Assembly (NCBI GenBank): GCA_041060555.1 | Contig: JBEUDS010000008.1 | DNA: 64,000 nucleotides | From: CAUJIW01 sp963205175 | GTDB lineage: Bacteria > Pseudomonadota > Alphaproteobacteria > Sphingomonadales > Sphingomonadaceae | Strand: one strand, 5' to 3' | In this document: positions 22,899 to 31,464 of the stretch, one piece after another | How positions within the stretch are numbered: position 1 is the first letter of the stretch | Layout: each line of letters begins with the position of its first letter | Notes under the pieces: generated by a model | Told to the model about the DNA's origin: nothing | The model's database searches: none | What the model saw: the letters and a program-made list of their open reading frames with translations, nothing else | Position numbers and translations under genes: made by a program

Positions 22899-23299
22899 GC
22901 CCCGGCGAGCGTGACCTCACGCGTCTGCTCGCCAGCCTGTCACCGCTGCTCGACCCCGAGGAATACGGCTTCGGCCTGCTGCCGCCCGAGGCGCCGCTGC
23001 CCTTGGCGCCGCTGGCGCTGTTTCGCGAAGCCGAGGGGACGACGCTGATCGCGCCGGCACAGGACCTTGCCCGGGCCGGCGTGCCGCACGTGGCCGGCTG
23101 GGCGCGCATCACGCTGATGGTCCATTCGTCGCTCGCGGCCGTCGGGCTGACCGCGGTGGTGGCCCAGGCACTGACCAGCGCCGGCATTCCCGCCAACATG
23201 GTCGCCGCCTACCACCACGATCACCTGTTCGTGCCGTGGGCGCAGCGGCAGGCGGCCCGCGACGTGCTCGACCGGCTGGCGGCCGCCGCGCGGGCCTGA
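22895..23299 (+). CDS. ACT-domain protein (ACT_3 / ACT_7 type)
   Basis: 134 residues from GTG 22895, which overlaps the preceding stop by four bases and so is translationally coupled. The sequence DLTRLLASLSPLLDPEEYGF matches the start of the ACT_3 family, and the second half (ITLMVHSSLAAVGLTAVVAQ, then IPANMVAAYHHDHLFVPWAQ) forms a second ACT-like unit. Such proteins are predicted small-ligand (often amino-acid) binders; the ligand is unknown. Confidence 0.85.
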   Translation: MSPGERDLTRLLASLSPLLDPEEYGFGLLPPEAPLPLAPLALFREAEGTTLIAPAQDLARAGVPHVAGWARITLMVHSSLAAVGLTAVVAQALTSAGIPANMVAAYHHDHLFVPWAQRQAARDVLDRLAAAARA

Positions 23300-23313
23300 G
23301 CGGAACGCCGGGC

Positions 23314-23970
23314 CTACAGGCAGAGATTGAAAGCGATGGAAATCCGCCGCGCCGGGCCGTGGTAGGGGCGCACGGCGTGCAACAGCCAGGAGGGGAACAG
23401 GATCAGCTCGCCGGTCGCCGGCTGCAGCCGCTCCCACAGGCCGGCGGTGACGCAGCCCTCGAAGGCGGCCTTGAGCTGCGGGGCATACATGGTCGGCATG
23501 GTGCCGCGCGGGTCGTGGAACTCCAGCTCGCCGCCGGCCGCCGCGCCAAGATCGTCGGCCGCCACATAATAGACGCACGACCAGTAGGCGCCGGGGTGGG
23601 CGTGCATGTCGTTGGCGTCACCCGCGCCATTGACGTTGACCCAGGCATTGACCCGCCACGGCACCCCACGACGCACCAGCGCGCCATCCTCCACCAGCAC
23701 CGTCACCCGGTCGGCCAACGCGCAGACGGCGGCGACCAGCCGCCGGGCCGGCGCGCCACCCCAGGCGGGAAAGTCGTCGTCGGACTGCCAGCCGCCGAGG
23801 TTGCTCTTGGCGACGGAGGGATAGCCGGCGATGCGGGCGTCGATCTGCGCGGTCAACTCGGCATTGAGCGCCACGGCATCCGGCAGGCGGGCGCGCACCA
23901 CCGGGGTGGGAAACAGCGACATCGCCTGGACGATATCCACCTCTGGCACCACCGCCGCCTGCCCGCCCAT
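23314..23970 (-). CDS. 2OG-Fe(II) oxygenase family protein (TIGR02466-like)
   Basis: 218 residues from ATG 23970 (GGGGGCAG upstream; a GTG at 24027 opens the same frame). The jelly-roll core shows MHAHPGAYWSCVYYVAADD with the first metal histidine(s), GGELEFHDPRG with an aspartate, and FPSWLLHAVRPYHGPARRIS with the distal histidine and the arginine expected to hold 2-oxoglutarate. The substrate is unknown; these proteins resemble putative prolyl- or phytanoyl-hydroxylases. It converges with the ACT gene (14-bp gap). Confidence 0.82.
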   Translation of the reverse strand: MGGQAAVVPEVDIVQAMSLFPTPVVRARLPDAVALNAELTAQIDARIAGYPSVAKSNLGGWQSDDDFPAWGGAPARRLVAAVCALADRVTVLVEDGALVRRGVPWRVNAWVNVNGAGDANDMHAHPGAYWSCVYYVAADDLGAAAGGELEFHDPRGTMPTMYAPQLKAAFEGCVTAGLWERLQPATGELILFPSWLLHAVRPYHGPARRISIAFNLCL

Positions 23971-24102
23971 CTGCCCCCGACTCTCGAACCATGTCTCCAC
24001 GGGCGAACAATCCGTCCGTGCTGTCACGGGGTTACGTGGGCGTATCCGGTGATCCTTCGGCAGGCGCGACCGGTCAGGCCACCGGCCTCGACCGCAGGCG
24101 AC

Positions 24103-25002
24103 TTAGGCCGCCTGCCAGCGGACGTAGAGCGCGGTGGGCACCAGCAGGCCGCGCGGGCCGCCCTCGCGGATCGCCATCTCGCCGCAGGTGACGCGGCCAC
24201 CGAAGCCGGCCAGCGCTTCGGCCAGTGCCTGGCCGAAGGCGAGTGCCGAGGCGCGGATGGCATAGACCGTCAGCACCAGAAACAGCGGCTGGTCCACCAG
24301 CAGCTCGCGGCACAGCCGCAGCAGCTCCGGCAGTTGCTCGAACAGCTTGAACACCTCGCCCTGGGGGCCGCGCCCGAACTTGGGCGGATCGAGGATGATA
24401 CCCTGATAACGCCGGCCGCGCCGCACCTCGCGGGCCAGGAACTTGCCGGCATCCTCGACGATCCAGCGCAGCGGCGCGTCCTCCAGCCCGGAGAGCTTCT
24501 GGTTCTCCACCGCCGCCGAGATCGCCTTCTTCGAGGCGTCGACATGGGTGACCCGGGCGCCGGCCTGGGCACAGGTGAGACTGGCAAGGCCTGTATAACC
24601 AAAAAGGTTCAGCACCTCGATCGGTCGCGCCGTGTCGGCGGCGCGGGCGTCGCGGATCAGCCCGGCCATCCAGTCCCACTGCGGCGCCATGTCGGGGAAG
24701 AAGGCGAGATGGCGAAACGGCGTGCAGGCGGCCCAGAACTTCATGTCGCCGCGCGCCAGCGGCCAGGCGTCCGGCACCTCGTTGGCGAACTGCCAGCGGC
24801 CGGTATCCTCGGTGTTGCCGGGAACGAACTCGCCGTCGGCGCGCCAGTTGGCCTTGGCCGGCTTCCACAGCGCCTGCGGTTCGGGGCGGATGAAGCGGTA
24901 GCGGCCGTAGCGCTCCAGCTTGCGGCCGTCACCACTGTCCAGCAGCTCGAAATCCCCCCACGGTTCCGTGACCAGCAGGTCCAGACGCGGCTCCAGCTTC
25001 AT
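24103..25002 (-). CDS. Class I SAM-dependent methyltransferase, RlmI/RlmK-like
   Basis: 299 residues. The SAM-binding motif LNLFGYTGLASLTCAQAGA (about 130-148), the acidic VDASKKAI after it, and the catalytic-loop motif ILDPPKFGRGP (about 201-211) fit COG1092-type rRNA cytosine/guanine methyltransferases. The N-terminal PUA domain of RlmI is not evident; instead there is an 85-residue region with LERYGRYRFIRPEPQALWKP. The start overlaps the M16 peptidase stop by four bases (ATGA), making it the last gene of the thrC-M16 run. Confidence 0.85.
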   Translation of the reverse strand: MKLEPRLDLLVTEPWGDFELLDSGDGRKLERYGRYRFIRPEPQALWKPAKANWRADGEFVPGNTEDTGRWQFANEVPDAWPLARGDMKFWAACTPFRHLAFFPDMAPQWDWMAGLIRDARAADTARPIEVLNLFGYTGLASLTCAQAGARVTHVDASKKAISAAVENQKLSGLEDAPLRWIVEDAGKFLAREVRRGRRYQGIILDPPKFGRGPQGEVFKLFEQLPELLRLCRELLVDQPLFLVLTVYAIRASALAFGQALAEALAGFGGRVTCGEMAIREGGPRGLLVPTALYVRWQAA

Positions 25003-26258
25003 TGCAGCCGGGCCTGCAGCCGGTCGATCGCCGGCACGTCGACCGACGGGCCGACGCTGGCCATGGCCAGCGGTCCGGCGGTCAGCATCCGCTGGGCGGC
25101 GGCGGAGACCTCGGCGAGCGTCACCGCGTCGATGCGCTCGATGATCTCGGCGGTGGGCACGACGCGGTTGTAGATCAGCAGCTGGCGGCCGAGCTGTTCC
25201 GACAGGCCGGCACAGCTCTCCAGCCCCATGAACACCGATGCCTTGAGCTGGGCCTTGGCGCGGTCCAGCTCGGCGGCGGCGAGATCGGTGGCGGCGCCGA
25301 GCAGGGTGTCCAGCGTCAGGTGCACCGCCTCGCCCGCCGTCTCCGGCCCGGTGCCGAGATAGAGCGTCATCAGCCCGGTGTCGGCGAACGGCGCCAGGTA
25401 GCTGTAGATGGAATAGACCAGCCCGCGTTCCTCGCGCACCGCCTGGAACAGGCGGGACGACATGCCGCCGCCCAGCGCCGTCGAGAACAGCATCAGCGGG
25501 TAATAGTCGTCATGCAGCGCCGGCACGCCGGGCAGCGCCAGCGTCACGTGGGTCTGTTCCGACTCCCGCTCGTCGCGGTGCTCGCCGCCGCCGTAGCGGG
25601 CCGCCTCGTGCACCGGCCGGGCGCCGGCGGGGATCATGCCCAGCCGCTCGCGCGCCATCCCGACCAGGGCCGCGTGGTCGACCTTGCCGGCGGCCGCCAG
25701 CACCATCGAGTGGCCCCGGTAGTGCCCGGTGAGCCAGTCGCGCATGTCGGTATCGCTGAGCGCCTGGATGCTCTCCTCGGTGCCCAGAATCGAGCGGCCG
25801 AGCAGCTGGCCGGGGTAGGCCACTTCCTGCAGGTTATCGAAGATGATGTCGTCGGGCGTGTCGCGCGCCTGCCCCAGTTCCTGCAGCACCACCTCGCGCT
25901 CGCGCGCCAGTTCGCCGGCATCGAACAGCGGCTCGGTGACGAGGTCGGCGATCATATCGACACCCAGCGGCAGATCGTCGGCCAGCACGCGGGCATAGAA
26001 ACTGGTCTGGTCGCGCCCGGTATAGGCGTTGAGCTGCCCGCCCACCGCCTCGATCTCCTCGGCGATCTGCCGGGCGGTGCGCCGGCGGGTGCCCTTGAAC
26101 ACCATGTGTTCGAGCATGTGGGCGACGCCGTGCGCCGCCTGCGGCTCCAGCCGCGAGCCGGTATCGACGTAGAGGCCCACCGCCGCCGTCTCCAGCCCCG
26201 GCATGGCGAGGCTCGCCACCCTGAGGCCATTATCGAGCGTGGTGACGATCGCCGTCAT
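24999..26258 (-). CDS. M16-family zinc metallopeptidase (PqqL/MPP-beta-like)
   Basis: 419 residues with the inverted zinc motif HMLEH (His47, Glu50, His51) followed by the downstream glutamate in EREVVLQEL (about 120-127), and the C-terminal half containing GGGMSSRLFQAVREERGLVYS (about 263-283). This is the processing-peptidase-like family routinely found next to thrC in alphaproteobacteria; the substrate is not established. No signal peptide is seen. It overlaps thrC (ATGA) and the methyltransferase gene (ATGA). Confidence 0.93.
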   Translation of the reverse strand: MTAIVTTLDNGLRVASLAMPGLETAAVGLYVDTGSRLEPQAAHGVAHMLEHMVFKGTRRRTARQIAEEIEAVGGQLNAYTGRDQTSFYARVLADDLPLGVDMIADLVTEPLFDAGELAREREVVLQELGQARDTPDDIIFDNLQEVAYPGQLLGRSILGTEESIQALSDTDMRDWLTGHYRGHSMVLAAAGKVDHAALVGMARERLGMIPAGARPVHEAARYGGGEHRDERESEQTHVTLALPGVPALHDDYYPLMLFSTALGGGMSSRLFQAVREERGLVYSIYSYLAPFADTGLMTLYLGTGPETAGEAVHLTLDTLLGAATDLAAAELDRAKAQLKASVFMGLESCAGLSEQLGRQLLIYNRVVPTAEIIERIDAVTLAEVSAAAQRMLTAGPLAMASVGPSVDVPAIDRLQARLQ

Positions 26259-27652
26259 TCGGCCATGCGCTCGGCGATGAAGGCCTCCACCGCCGCCAGA
26301 TCGTTGGGCAGCGTGGTGTAGCGCTCCTCGCGGTCGAACAGGCCCTGGGCACGCGGCGGCATCGCCGGCCGCTGGCCGGTCGCCCGTTCCACCGCATCGC
26401 GGAACTTGGCCGGATGCGCGGTGGACAGCGTCACCACCGGAATGTGGCGATCGGCCGGCGCCTGGGCCCAGGCCGCCGCCACGCCGACGGCGGTGTGCGG
26501 ATCGAGCACCAGGCCGCTTTCGGCATAGACCCGGCGCAGGCTGAGCGCGGTGTCGTCCTCGTCGGCGCTGAAGGAGACGAACAGCCTGGCCGCCGTGGCC
26601 CGCTGGTCGGCGTTGAGGTGCATCCGCCGGTTCTTCTCGAAGTCGGCCATGGTCGCCGCCAGCGCGGTGCCGTCGCGGCCGTGCAGATCGAACAGCAGCC
26701 GCTCGAAGTTCGACGAGATCTGGATGTCCATCGACGGCGAGCTGGTGGGCGCCACGGTGCCGACCGAATAGTCGCCCTTGGTCAGCGCCCGGTGCAGGAT
26801 GTCGTTGGTGTTGGTGGCGACGATCAGCCGCTCAATCGGCAGGCCCATGGCGTGGGCGATGTAGCCGGCGAACACGTCGCCGAAATTGCCGGTGGGCACC
26901 GAGAAGGCGACCTGGCGTTCCGGCGCCCCCAGCCGCACGGCGGCGTAGAAGTAATAGACCACCTGCACCAGCAGCCGGGTCCAGTTGATCGAGTTCACCG
27001 CCGACAGCCGGTGCCGGTCGCGGAACGGCTGGTCGTTGAACATCGCCTTCACCAGCGCCTGGCAGTCGTCGAAGGTGCCCTGGATCGCCACGTTATGGAC
27101 GTTGGGCGCCATCACCGTGGTCATCTGCCGGCGCTGCACGTCGGACACCCGGCCCTGCGGGTGCAGCATGACGATGTCGAGATTGTCCCGCCCGGCCAGC
27201 GCGTGGATCGCCGCCGAGCCGGTGTCGCCGGAGGTGGCGCCGATCACCGTCAGGTGCTCGTTGCGGGTGGCGAGGAAACGCTCGAACAGCAGGCCCAGCA
27301 CCTGCAGCGCGAAGTCCTTGAAGGCCAGCGTCGGGCCATGGAACAGCTCCAGGATCCAGTGCCGTTCGTCGAGCTGCTTGAGCGGCGCCACCGCCTTGTG
27401 GTCGAAGTGACCGTAGGCCTCGGTGAGCAGCGCCCGCAGGTCCGCCTCCGGCAGCGCGCCGCCGAGGAACGGGGTGAGGATGCGCACCGCCGTCTCGACA
27501 TAGGACAGCCCGGCAAGGTCGCGGATCTCGGCCGGCGACAGGGTAGGGATGGACTCCGGCACATAGAGGCCGCCGTCGCGGGCAAGGCCCGCCAGCGTCA
27601 CTTCCTCGAAGGTCAAGGCCGGAGCAGCGCCCCGCGTACTGATATATTTCAC
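26255..27652 (-). CDS. thrC: Threonine synthase
   Basis: 465 residues from GTG 27652, which gives the family start (M/V)KYISTRG; an ATG at 27673 would add seven residues. The PLP lysine is in TLAFKDFALQVLG (about 106-118), and VFAGYIAHAMGLPI and SPSMDIQISSNFERLLFDL are typical of the long proteobacterial form. It converts O-phosphohomoserine to threonine in the cytoplasm. It follows SURF1 and is coupled to the M16 gene by a 4-bp overlap, so it may be co-transcribed with the oxidase operon. Confidence 0.95.
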   Translation of the reverse strand: MKYISTRGAAPALTFEEVTLAGLARDGGLYVPESIPTLSPAEIRDLAGLSYVETAVRILTPFLGGALPEADLRALLTEAYGHFDHKAVAPLKQLDERHWILELFHGPTLAFKDFALQVLGLLFERFLATRNEHLTVIGATSGDTGSAAIHALAGRDNLDIVMLHPQGRVSDVQRRQMTTVMAPNVHNVAIQGTFDDCQALVKAMFNDQPFRDRHRLSAVNSINWTRLLVQVVYYFYAAVRLGAPERQVAFSVPTGNFGDVFAGYIAHAMGLPIERLIVATNTNDILHRALTKGDYSVGTVAPTSSPSMDIQISSNFERLLFDLHGRDGTALAATMADFEKNRRMHLNADQRATAARLFVSFSADEDDTALSLRRVYAESGLVLDPHTAVGVAAAWAQAPADRHIPVVTLSTAHPAKFRDAVERATGQRPAMPPRAQGLFDREERYTTLPNDLAAVEAFIAERMAE

Positions 27653-27676
27653 GTCACTGCCACCGAATCGCAAAAA

Positions 27677-28396
27677 TCAAGAGCGGCGGACTGTATCGTC
27701 CGACTTCTCGCGCTGCAACATGCGCCAGCGTCGTAGATAGAGCCCGTAGATCACCGCCAGAACGGCGGCGAAGGCAAACCACTGGACGGCATAGGCCCGG
27801 TGGTTATTGGGCACCGCCGCCACGCTGAGCGGGCTGGGCTCGGGCCAGGCCGCGCCGTCGGCCGCATCCAGGCGCACCGCCTGGACGAAATAGCGCGGCT
27901 CGACACCGGGAAAATCCGCCGCGGACGGCCGCCGGGCGCCCGCCAGCCGTTCCATCGCCGTGGCCGGCTGCCAGGTCCGGGCAACGCCGGCGGCGGCAAG
28001 GCGCGCACCGGTCAGGTCCGGCGCGGGTGCCCGGAAGGGAAGCCAGCCGAGATCAACCACCAGGGCGCGGTCAGCGGCGCGGCATGGCACGAAGAGATGC
28101 TGGCCGGCCTCGCCTTGGGCATTGCCGCCGGCAAAAGTCAGCCCGCGCGCCATCACCTCGCAGTCCAGCCGCACACGGCGGAACTCCAGTGCCGCCGGTT
28201 CGTCCACCGGCAGATCGGCGAGGCGTACCGGCGCCACGGCGCTGTTGGCGCGATAGCGGGCGAGCAGCGCCTCCTTCCAGCCGGCGCGCTGAACCTGCCA
28301 CAGACCAAGCGCCAGCAGCACGGCGAGCATGACCGCCATGGTGAGGGAGGGCAGGAGCGGATAACGCCGCGCCACGGATCGGTCCCTAGCCGTCAT
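27677..28396 (-). CDS. SURF1-family cytochrome oxidase assembly protein
   Basis: 239 residues from ATG 28396. Two membrane segments flank a periplasmic domain: one near residues 15-33 (SLTMAVMLAVLLALGLWQVQRAGWK) and one near 206-224 (YAVQWFAFAAVLAVIYGLYL). GLWQvqRagWK and the C-terminal NNHRAYAVQWFAFA are the two SURF1 signatures. It supports heme a delivery to subunit I of the aa3 oxidase. Its start overlaps the DUF983 gene by 11 bp. Confidence 0.9.
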   Translation of the reverse strand: MTARDRSVARRYPLLPSLTMAVMLAVLLALGLWQVQRAGWKEALLARYRANSAVAPVRLADLPVDEPAALEFRRVRLDCEVMARGLTFAGGNAQGEAGQHLFVPCRAADRALVVDLGWLPFRAPAPDLTGARLAAAGVARTWQPATAMERLAGARRPSAADFPGVEPRYFVQAVRLDAADGAAWPEPSPLSVAAVPNNHRAYAVQWFAFAAVLAVIYGLYLRRWRMLQREKSDDTVRRS

Positions 28397-28775
28397 CCGA
28401 ACGCCGGCCCTCGCGAGCCTGATTGGCGTATTCCGAGCCCAGCAGGGCGGCCTTGATGAAATGCAGCGACAGCACGGTGAGCACCACCAGCGTCGGCACC
28501 CACACCAGCGCATGGACCCACCAGGGCGGCCGTACCGCCATGTCGAGCCACAGCGCCCCCACGGCGATGATGGTCCCGACGATGAAGATGGCAAAGGCCG
28601 CCGGTCCGTCGCCAACGTTGAAGTCGCCGTAATCCAGTCCGCACGCCCGGCAACGGTCGCCCAGTTTCAGCGGGCCGGTGAACAACCGGCCCTGACCACA
28701 ACGCGGACAGCGGCCCTTGAGCGCGTGGCCGATGGCCACACCCTTGTCGGGGATAAGATCAGCCGGGTTGGTCAT
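28386..28775 (-). CDS. DUF983 zinc-ribbon membrane protein
   Basis: 129 residues from ATG 28775, preceded by a very strong AAGGAGG. Two CxxC pairs (Cys23/26 and Cys42/45) form a zinc-ribbon-like N-terminus, followed by two membrane segments (about 56-76 and 82-104). The family is regularly found between coxC and surf1 in alphaproteobacterial oxidase operons, suggesting an assembly role, but no biochemical function is known to me. Confidence 0.9.
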   Translation of the reverse strand: MTNPADLIPDKGVAIGHALKGRCPRCGQGRLFTGPLKLGDRCRACGLDYGDFNVGDGPAAFAIFIVGTIIAVGALWLDMAVRPPWWVHALVWVPTLVVLTVLSLHFIKAALLGSEYANQAREGRRSDDG

Positions 28776-28842
28776 GCGCGCCTCCTTCAAACGGCAACGC
28801 CCCGGACCAGGCCGGGGCGCGCCATGGACTGCATGGACGGGC

Positions 28843-29691
28843 TTAGTGGCCGGCGCCGTGCATGACCGCCGCGCCGAAGTCGCTGCCCCACAGGTAGATG
28901 GACAGGAACAGGAACAGCCACACCACATCGACGAAGTGCCAGTACCAGGCCGCAGCCTCGAAGCCGAAGTGGTGGTTCGACTTGAAGTGGCCCTTGTAGG
29001 CGCGGATCAGGCAGACCGCCAGGAAGATGGTGCCGACGATGACATGGAAACCGTGGAAGCCGGTGGCCATGAAGAAGGTGGCGCCATAGACGTGGCCGGA
29101 GAAGGTGAAGGCCGCATGGTGATATTCATAGGCCTGCACGCAGCTGAAGATGAAGCCGAGAATGACGGTGCACCACAGGCCGTTCTTCAGGCCGTCACGA
29201 TCACCCTCCAGCAGCGCGTGGTGCGCCCAGGTGACGGTAGTGCCCGAGAGCAGCAGGATCAGGGTGTTCAGCAGCGGGAACAGGAAGGGGTCCAGCAGCT
29301 CGATGTCCTTGGGCGGCCAGGTGGCGCCGGTGACGTCGGCCACCGCCTGATAGCCGTCGGGGAACAGCGAGAAGTGGAAATAGGCCCAGAACCAGGCGAC
29401 GAAGAACATCACTTCCGAGGCAATGAACAGGATCACGCCATAGCGATGGTGCATCTGCACCACCGGCGTATGTGCGCCCTGGTGCTCCGCCTCGTCGACG
29501 ACGTCCGACCACCAGGCATACATGGTGTAGAGGATGCCGGCGAGGCCGAGAGCGAACAGGTACGGACCGACACTGGCGTCGCGCATCCAGGAGATCGCGC
29601 CCAGCGCCATGGCGAGCGCCGAGAACGAGGCAATGATCGGCCACGGGCTCGGATCGACCAGATGATAATCGTGTTGCTTAACAGCCGCCAT
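28843..29691 (-). CDS. ctaE: Cytochrome c oxidase subunit III
   Basis: 282 residues with seven hydrophobic segments. It begins with KQHDYHLVDPSPWPI, contains RYGVILFIASEVMFFVAWFW (about 83-102), HGFHVIVGTIFL and the final FEAAAWYWHFVDVVWLFLFL, all subunit III landmarks. It is the third core subunit of the aa3-type oxidase and stabilises proton pumping. Located 17 bp after ctaG. Confidence 0.96.
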   Translation of the reverse strand: MAAVKQHDYHLVDPSPWPIIASFSALAMALGAISWMRDASVGPYLFALGLAGILYTMYAWWSDVVDEAEHQGAHTPVVQMHHRYGVILFIASEVMFFVAWFWAYFHFSLFPDGYQAVADVTGATWPPKDIELLDPFLFPLLNTLILLLSGTTVTWAHHALLEGDRDGLKNGLWCTVILGFIFSCVQAYEYHHAAFTFSGHVYGATFFMATGFHGFHVIVGTIFLAVCLIRAYKGHFKSNHHFGFEAAAWYWHFVDVVWLFLFLSIYLWGSDFGAAVMHGAGH

Positions 29692-29708
29692 TGTCCATGG
29701 TCCTCTCT

Positions 29709-30344
29709 TTACGAACGTGTCGCCCCCTTGACCGCCGCGGATGTCTGGGAAGTCCGTTGCGTCGCGTCGGCCGGCTTATCCATCTTGTAGAACGTGTAGC
29801 TCAGCGTGATTTCGCTGATCTTGCGCGCCTGCGGGTCATCGAGAATGGCCGGATCGACAAAATACACCACCGGCATGTCGATGGCCTGACCCGGCTCAAG
29901 CTTCTGCTCGGTGAAGCAGAAGCACTCGATCTTGTTGAAATACTGCCCGGCAATGTCGGGCGTGACGTTGAACACCGCCTGACCGGAAACCGGTTCGCCG
30001 CTGTTGTTCACGGCCTTGTAGAAGGCCAGCTTCTGTTCGCCGATCTTCAGCGTCTGGGCGGTCTGCTCCGGCATGAAGCCCCAGCCCAGGCCGGGGGCGA
30101 CGTTGGCGTCGAAGCGCACGCTGATGGTTTGGCCCGTCACCCGGGTCGGCGCCGCATCGGCGCGCTGGGTGGTGCCCCCGAACCCGGTCACCTGACAGAA
30201 CATCTGATAGAGCGGCACCGCGGCGTAGGACATGCCGACCATGCCGGCGACCACGCCAAAGGCGATCATGCCGACACGGCGATTGCGCCGCGCCAGGGCA
30301 TGGGTGCCGGCGTCGTCCGGCGGCGGGGTTTCGGTCGCGCTCAC
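29709..30344 (-). CDS. ctaG: Cytochrome c oxidase assembly protein CtaG (Cox11)
   Basis: 211 residues: a short cytoplasmic N-terminus, one membrane segment (about 23-45) and a periplasmic domain carrying the copper motif CFCF in NKIECFCFTEQ (about 140-150), followed by MPVVYFVDPAI. Cox11 proteins insert CuB into subunit I. The start overlaps the preceding small gene by four bases. The C-terminal 25 residues are a Thr/Ser/Gln-rich tail beyond the conserved core. Confidence 0.95.
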   Translation of the reverse strand: MSATETPPPDDAGTHALARRNRRVGMIAFGVVAGMVGMSYAAVPLYQMFCQVTGFGGTTQRADAAPTRVTGQTISVRFDANVAPGLGWGFMPEQTAQTLKIGEQKLAFYKAVNNSGEPVSGQAVFNVTPDIAGQYFNKIECFCFTEQKLEPGQAIDMPVVYFVDPAILDDPQARKISEITLSYTFYKMDKPADATQRTSQTSAAVKGATRS

Positions 30345-30499
30345 GTGTTCACCCCGATGCGGGCGATAGTGATGAGGTAGAACAGCACGACCATGGCCAC
30401 CAGTACCGCGAGCAGCGCCCAGTTGCGGCCGCGCCGCTTGGCGGCGAACTCCTCGTCGGCCTGCTTGCGGGCGACCGGATCATGCTCGGCGCCGCTCAT
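30341..30499 (-). CDS. Small membrane protein of the oxidase operon (CoxF-like)
   Basis: 52 residues from ATG 30499. A charged N-terminus (ARKQADEEFAAKRRGRNWA) precedes a single membrane segment (about 28-47). It sits between ctaB and ctaG, overlapping both by four bases (ATGA), exactly where alphaproteobacteria carry a short CoxF/CtaG-associated gene. The function is not established; a role in oxidase assembly is inferred from position. Confidence 0.8.
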   Translation of the reverse strand: MSGAEHDPVARKQADEEFAAKRRGRNWALLAVLVAMVVLFYLITIARIGVNT

Positions 30500-31458
30500 G
30501 CCGCGACTCCCGCCAGGCGATCGGCGACCAGCGCCGCGAACAGCACGAACAGGTAGAGAATGGAAAACCCGAACAGCAGCTTGGGCGCCTTGAGGTCCGT
30601 GCCACGCCACACCCGCCAGGCGCCGGCGAGGAACAGCACGCCCAACCCGCTGGCGGTCAGGCCGTAGACCGCGCCGGTCAGGCCGAGCGCCCAGGGCGCG
30701 ACGGAGGCCGCCACCAGCGCCCAGGTGTAGAGCCAGATCTGCAGCCGGGTGACCCGCTCGCCGGCCACCACCGGCAGCATCGGAATGCCGGCACGCTCAT
30801 AATCCTTGCAGGCGAACAGCGCCAGCGACCAGAAGTGCGGCGGGGTCCAGAGGAAGATGATGGCGAACAGCAGCACCGGCAGCGTCGAGACGTCGCCGGT
30901 CACCGCCGCCCAGCCGATCAGCGGCGGGAAGGCGCCGGCCGCGCCACCGATGACGATGTTCTGCGGCGTCCGGCGCTTCAGCCATACCGTGTAGACGTGG
31001 GTGTAGAACAGGATGGAGCCCAGCAGCAGCCCGGCCGCCAGCCAGTTGATCGCCAGCCCCATGATCGCAACCGATGCCCCCGCGAGCGCGACAGCGAACG
31101 CCAGCGCCTCGGCGGGCTCGATTCGCCCGGCCGGAATCGGCCGGCTGGCGGTCCGGCGCATCAGGGCGTCGGTATCGCTCTCGAACCACTGGTTGAAGGC
31201 ACCGGCGGCACCCGCGCCCACGGCGATGCACAGCAGCGCCGTCAAGGCCAGCGTCGGATGCAGCGACCCGGGTGCTGCCAGCAGGCCGCACAGGCCGGTG
31301 AACACCACCAGACTGACCACCCGGGGTTTCAGCAGTTCCAGGTAATCGCGCCAGTCGGCCACCGGCACGGCACGCCAGTCGGCCCCGGCGGATGCCGGGG
31401 CCGATGCGTAGGCGGATGCGACGGAGTCTGTCACGACTGCACGGTCCCTTGTCGTCAA
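30496..31458 (-). CDS. ctaB: Protoheme IX farnesyltransferase (heme O synthase)
   Basis: 320 residues with about nine membrane segments. The UbiA-type motif NQWFESDTDALMRRTASRPIP (split around residues 89-109) is the diphosphate/Mg site, and YTHVYTVWLKRRTPQNIVIGG the second conserved loop. It farnesylates heme b to heme o, the precursor of heme a for ctaD. It follows ctaD by 6 bp. The N-terminal 38 residues are a variable soluble extension. Confidence 0.95.
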   Translation of the reverse strand: MTTRDRAVVTDSVASAYASAPASAGADWRAVPVADWRDYLELLKPRVVSLVVFTGLCGLLAAPGSLHPTLALTALLCIAVGAGAAGAFNQWFESDTDALMRRTASRPIPAGRIEPAEALAFAVALAGASVAIMGLAINWLAAGLLLGSILFYTHVYTVWLKRRTPQNIVIGGAAGAFPPLIGWAAVTGDVSTLPVLLFAIIFLWTPPHFWSLALFACKDYERAGIPMLPVVAGERVTRLQIWLYTWALVAASVAPWALGLTGAVYGLTASGLGVLFLAGAWRVWRGTDLKAPKLLFGFSILYLFVLFAALVADRLAGVAA

Positions 31459-31464
31459 CGCTGC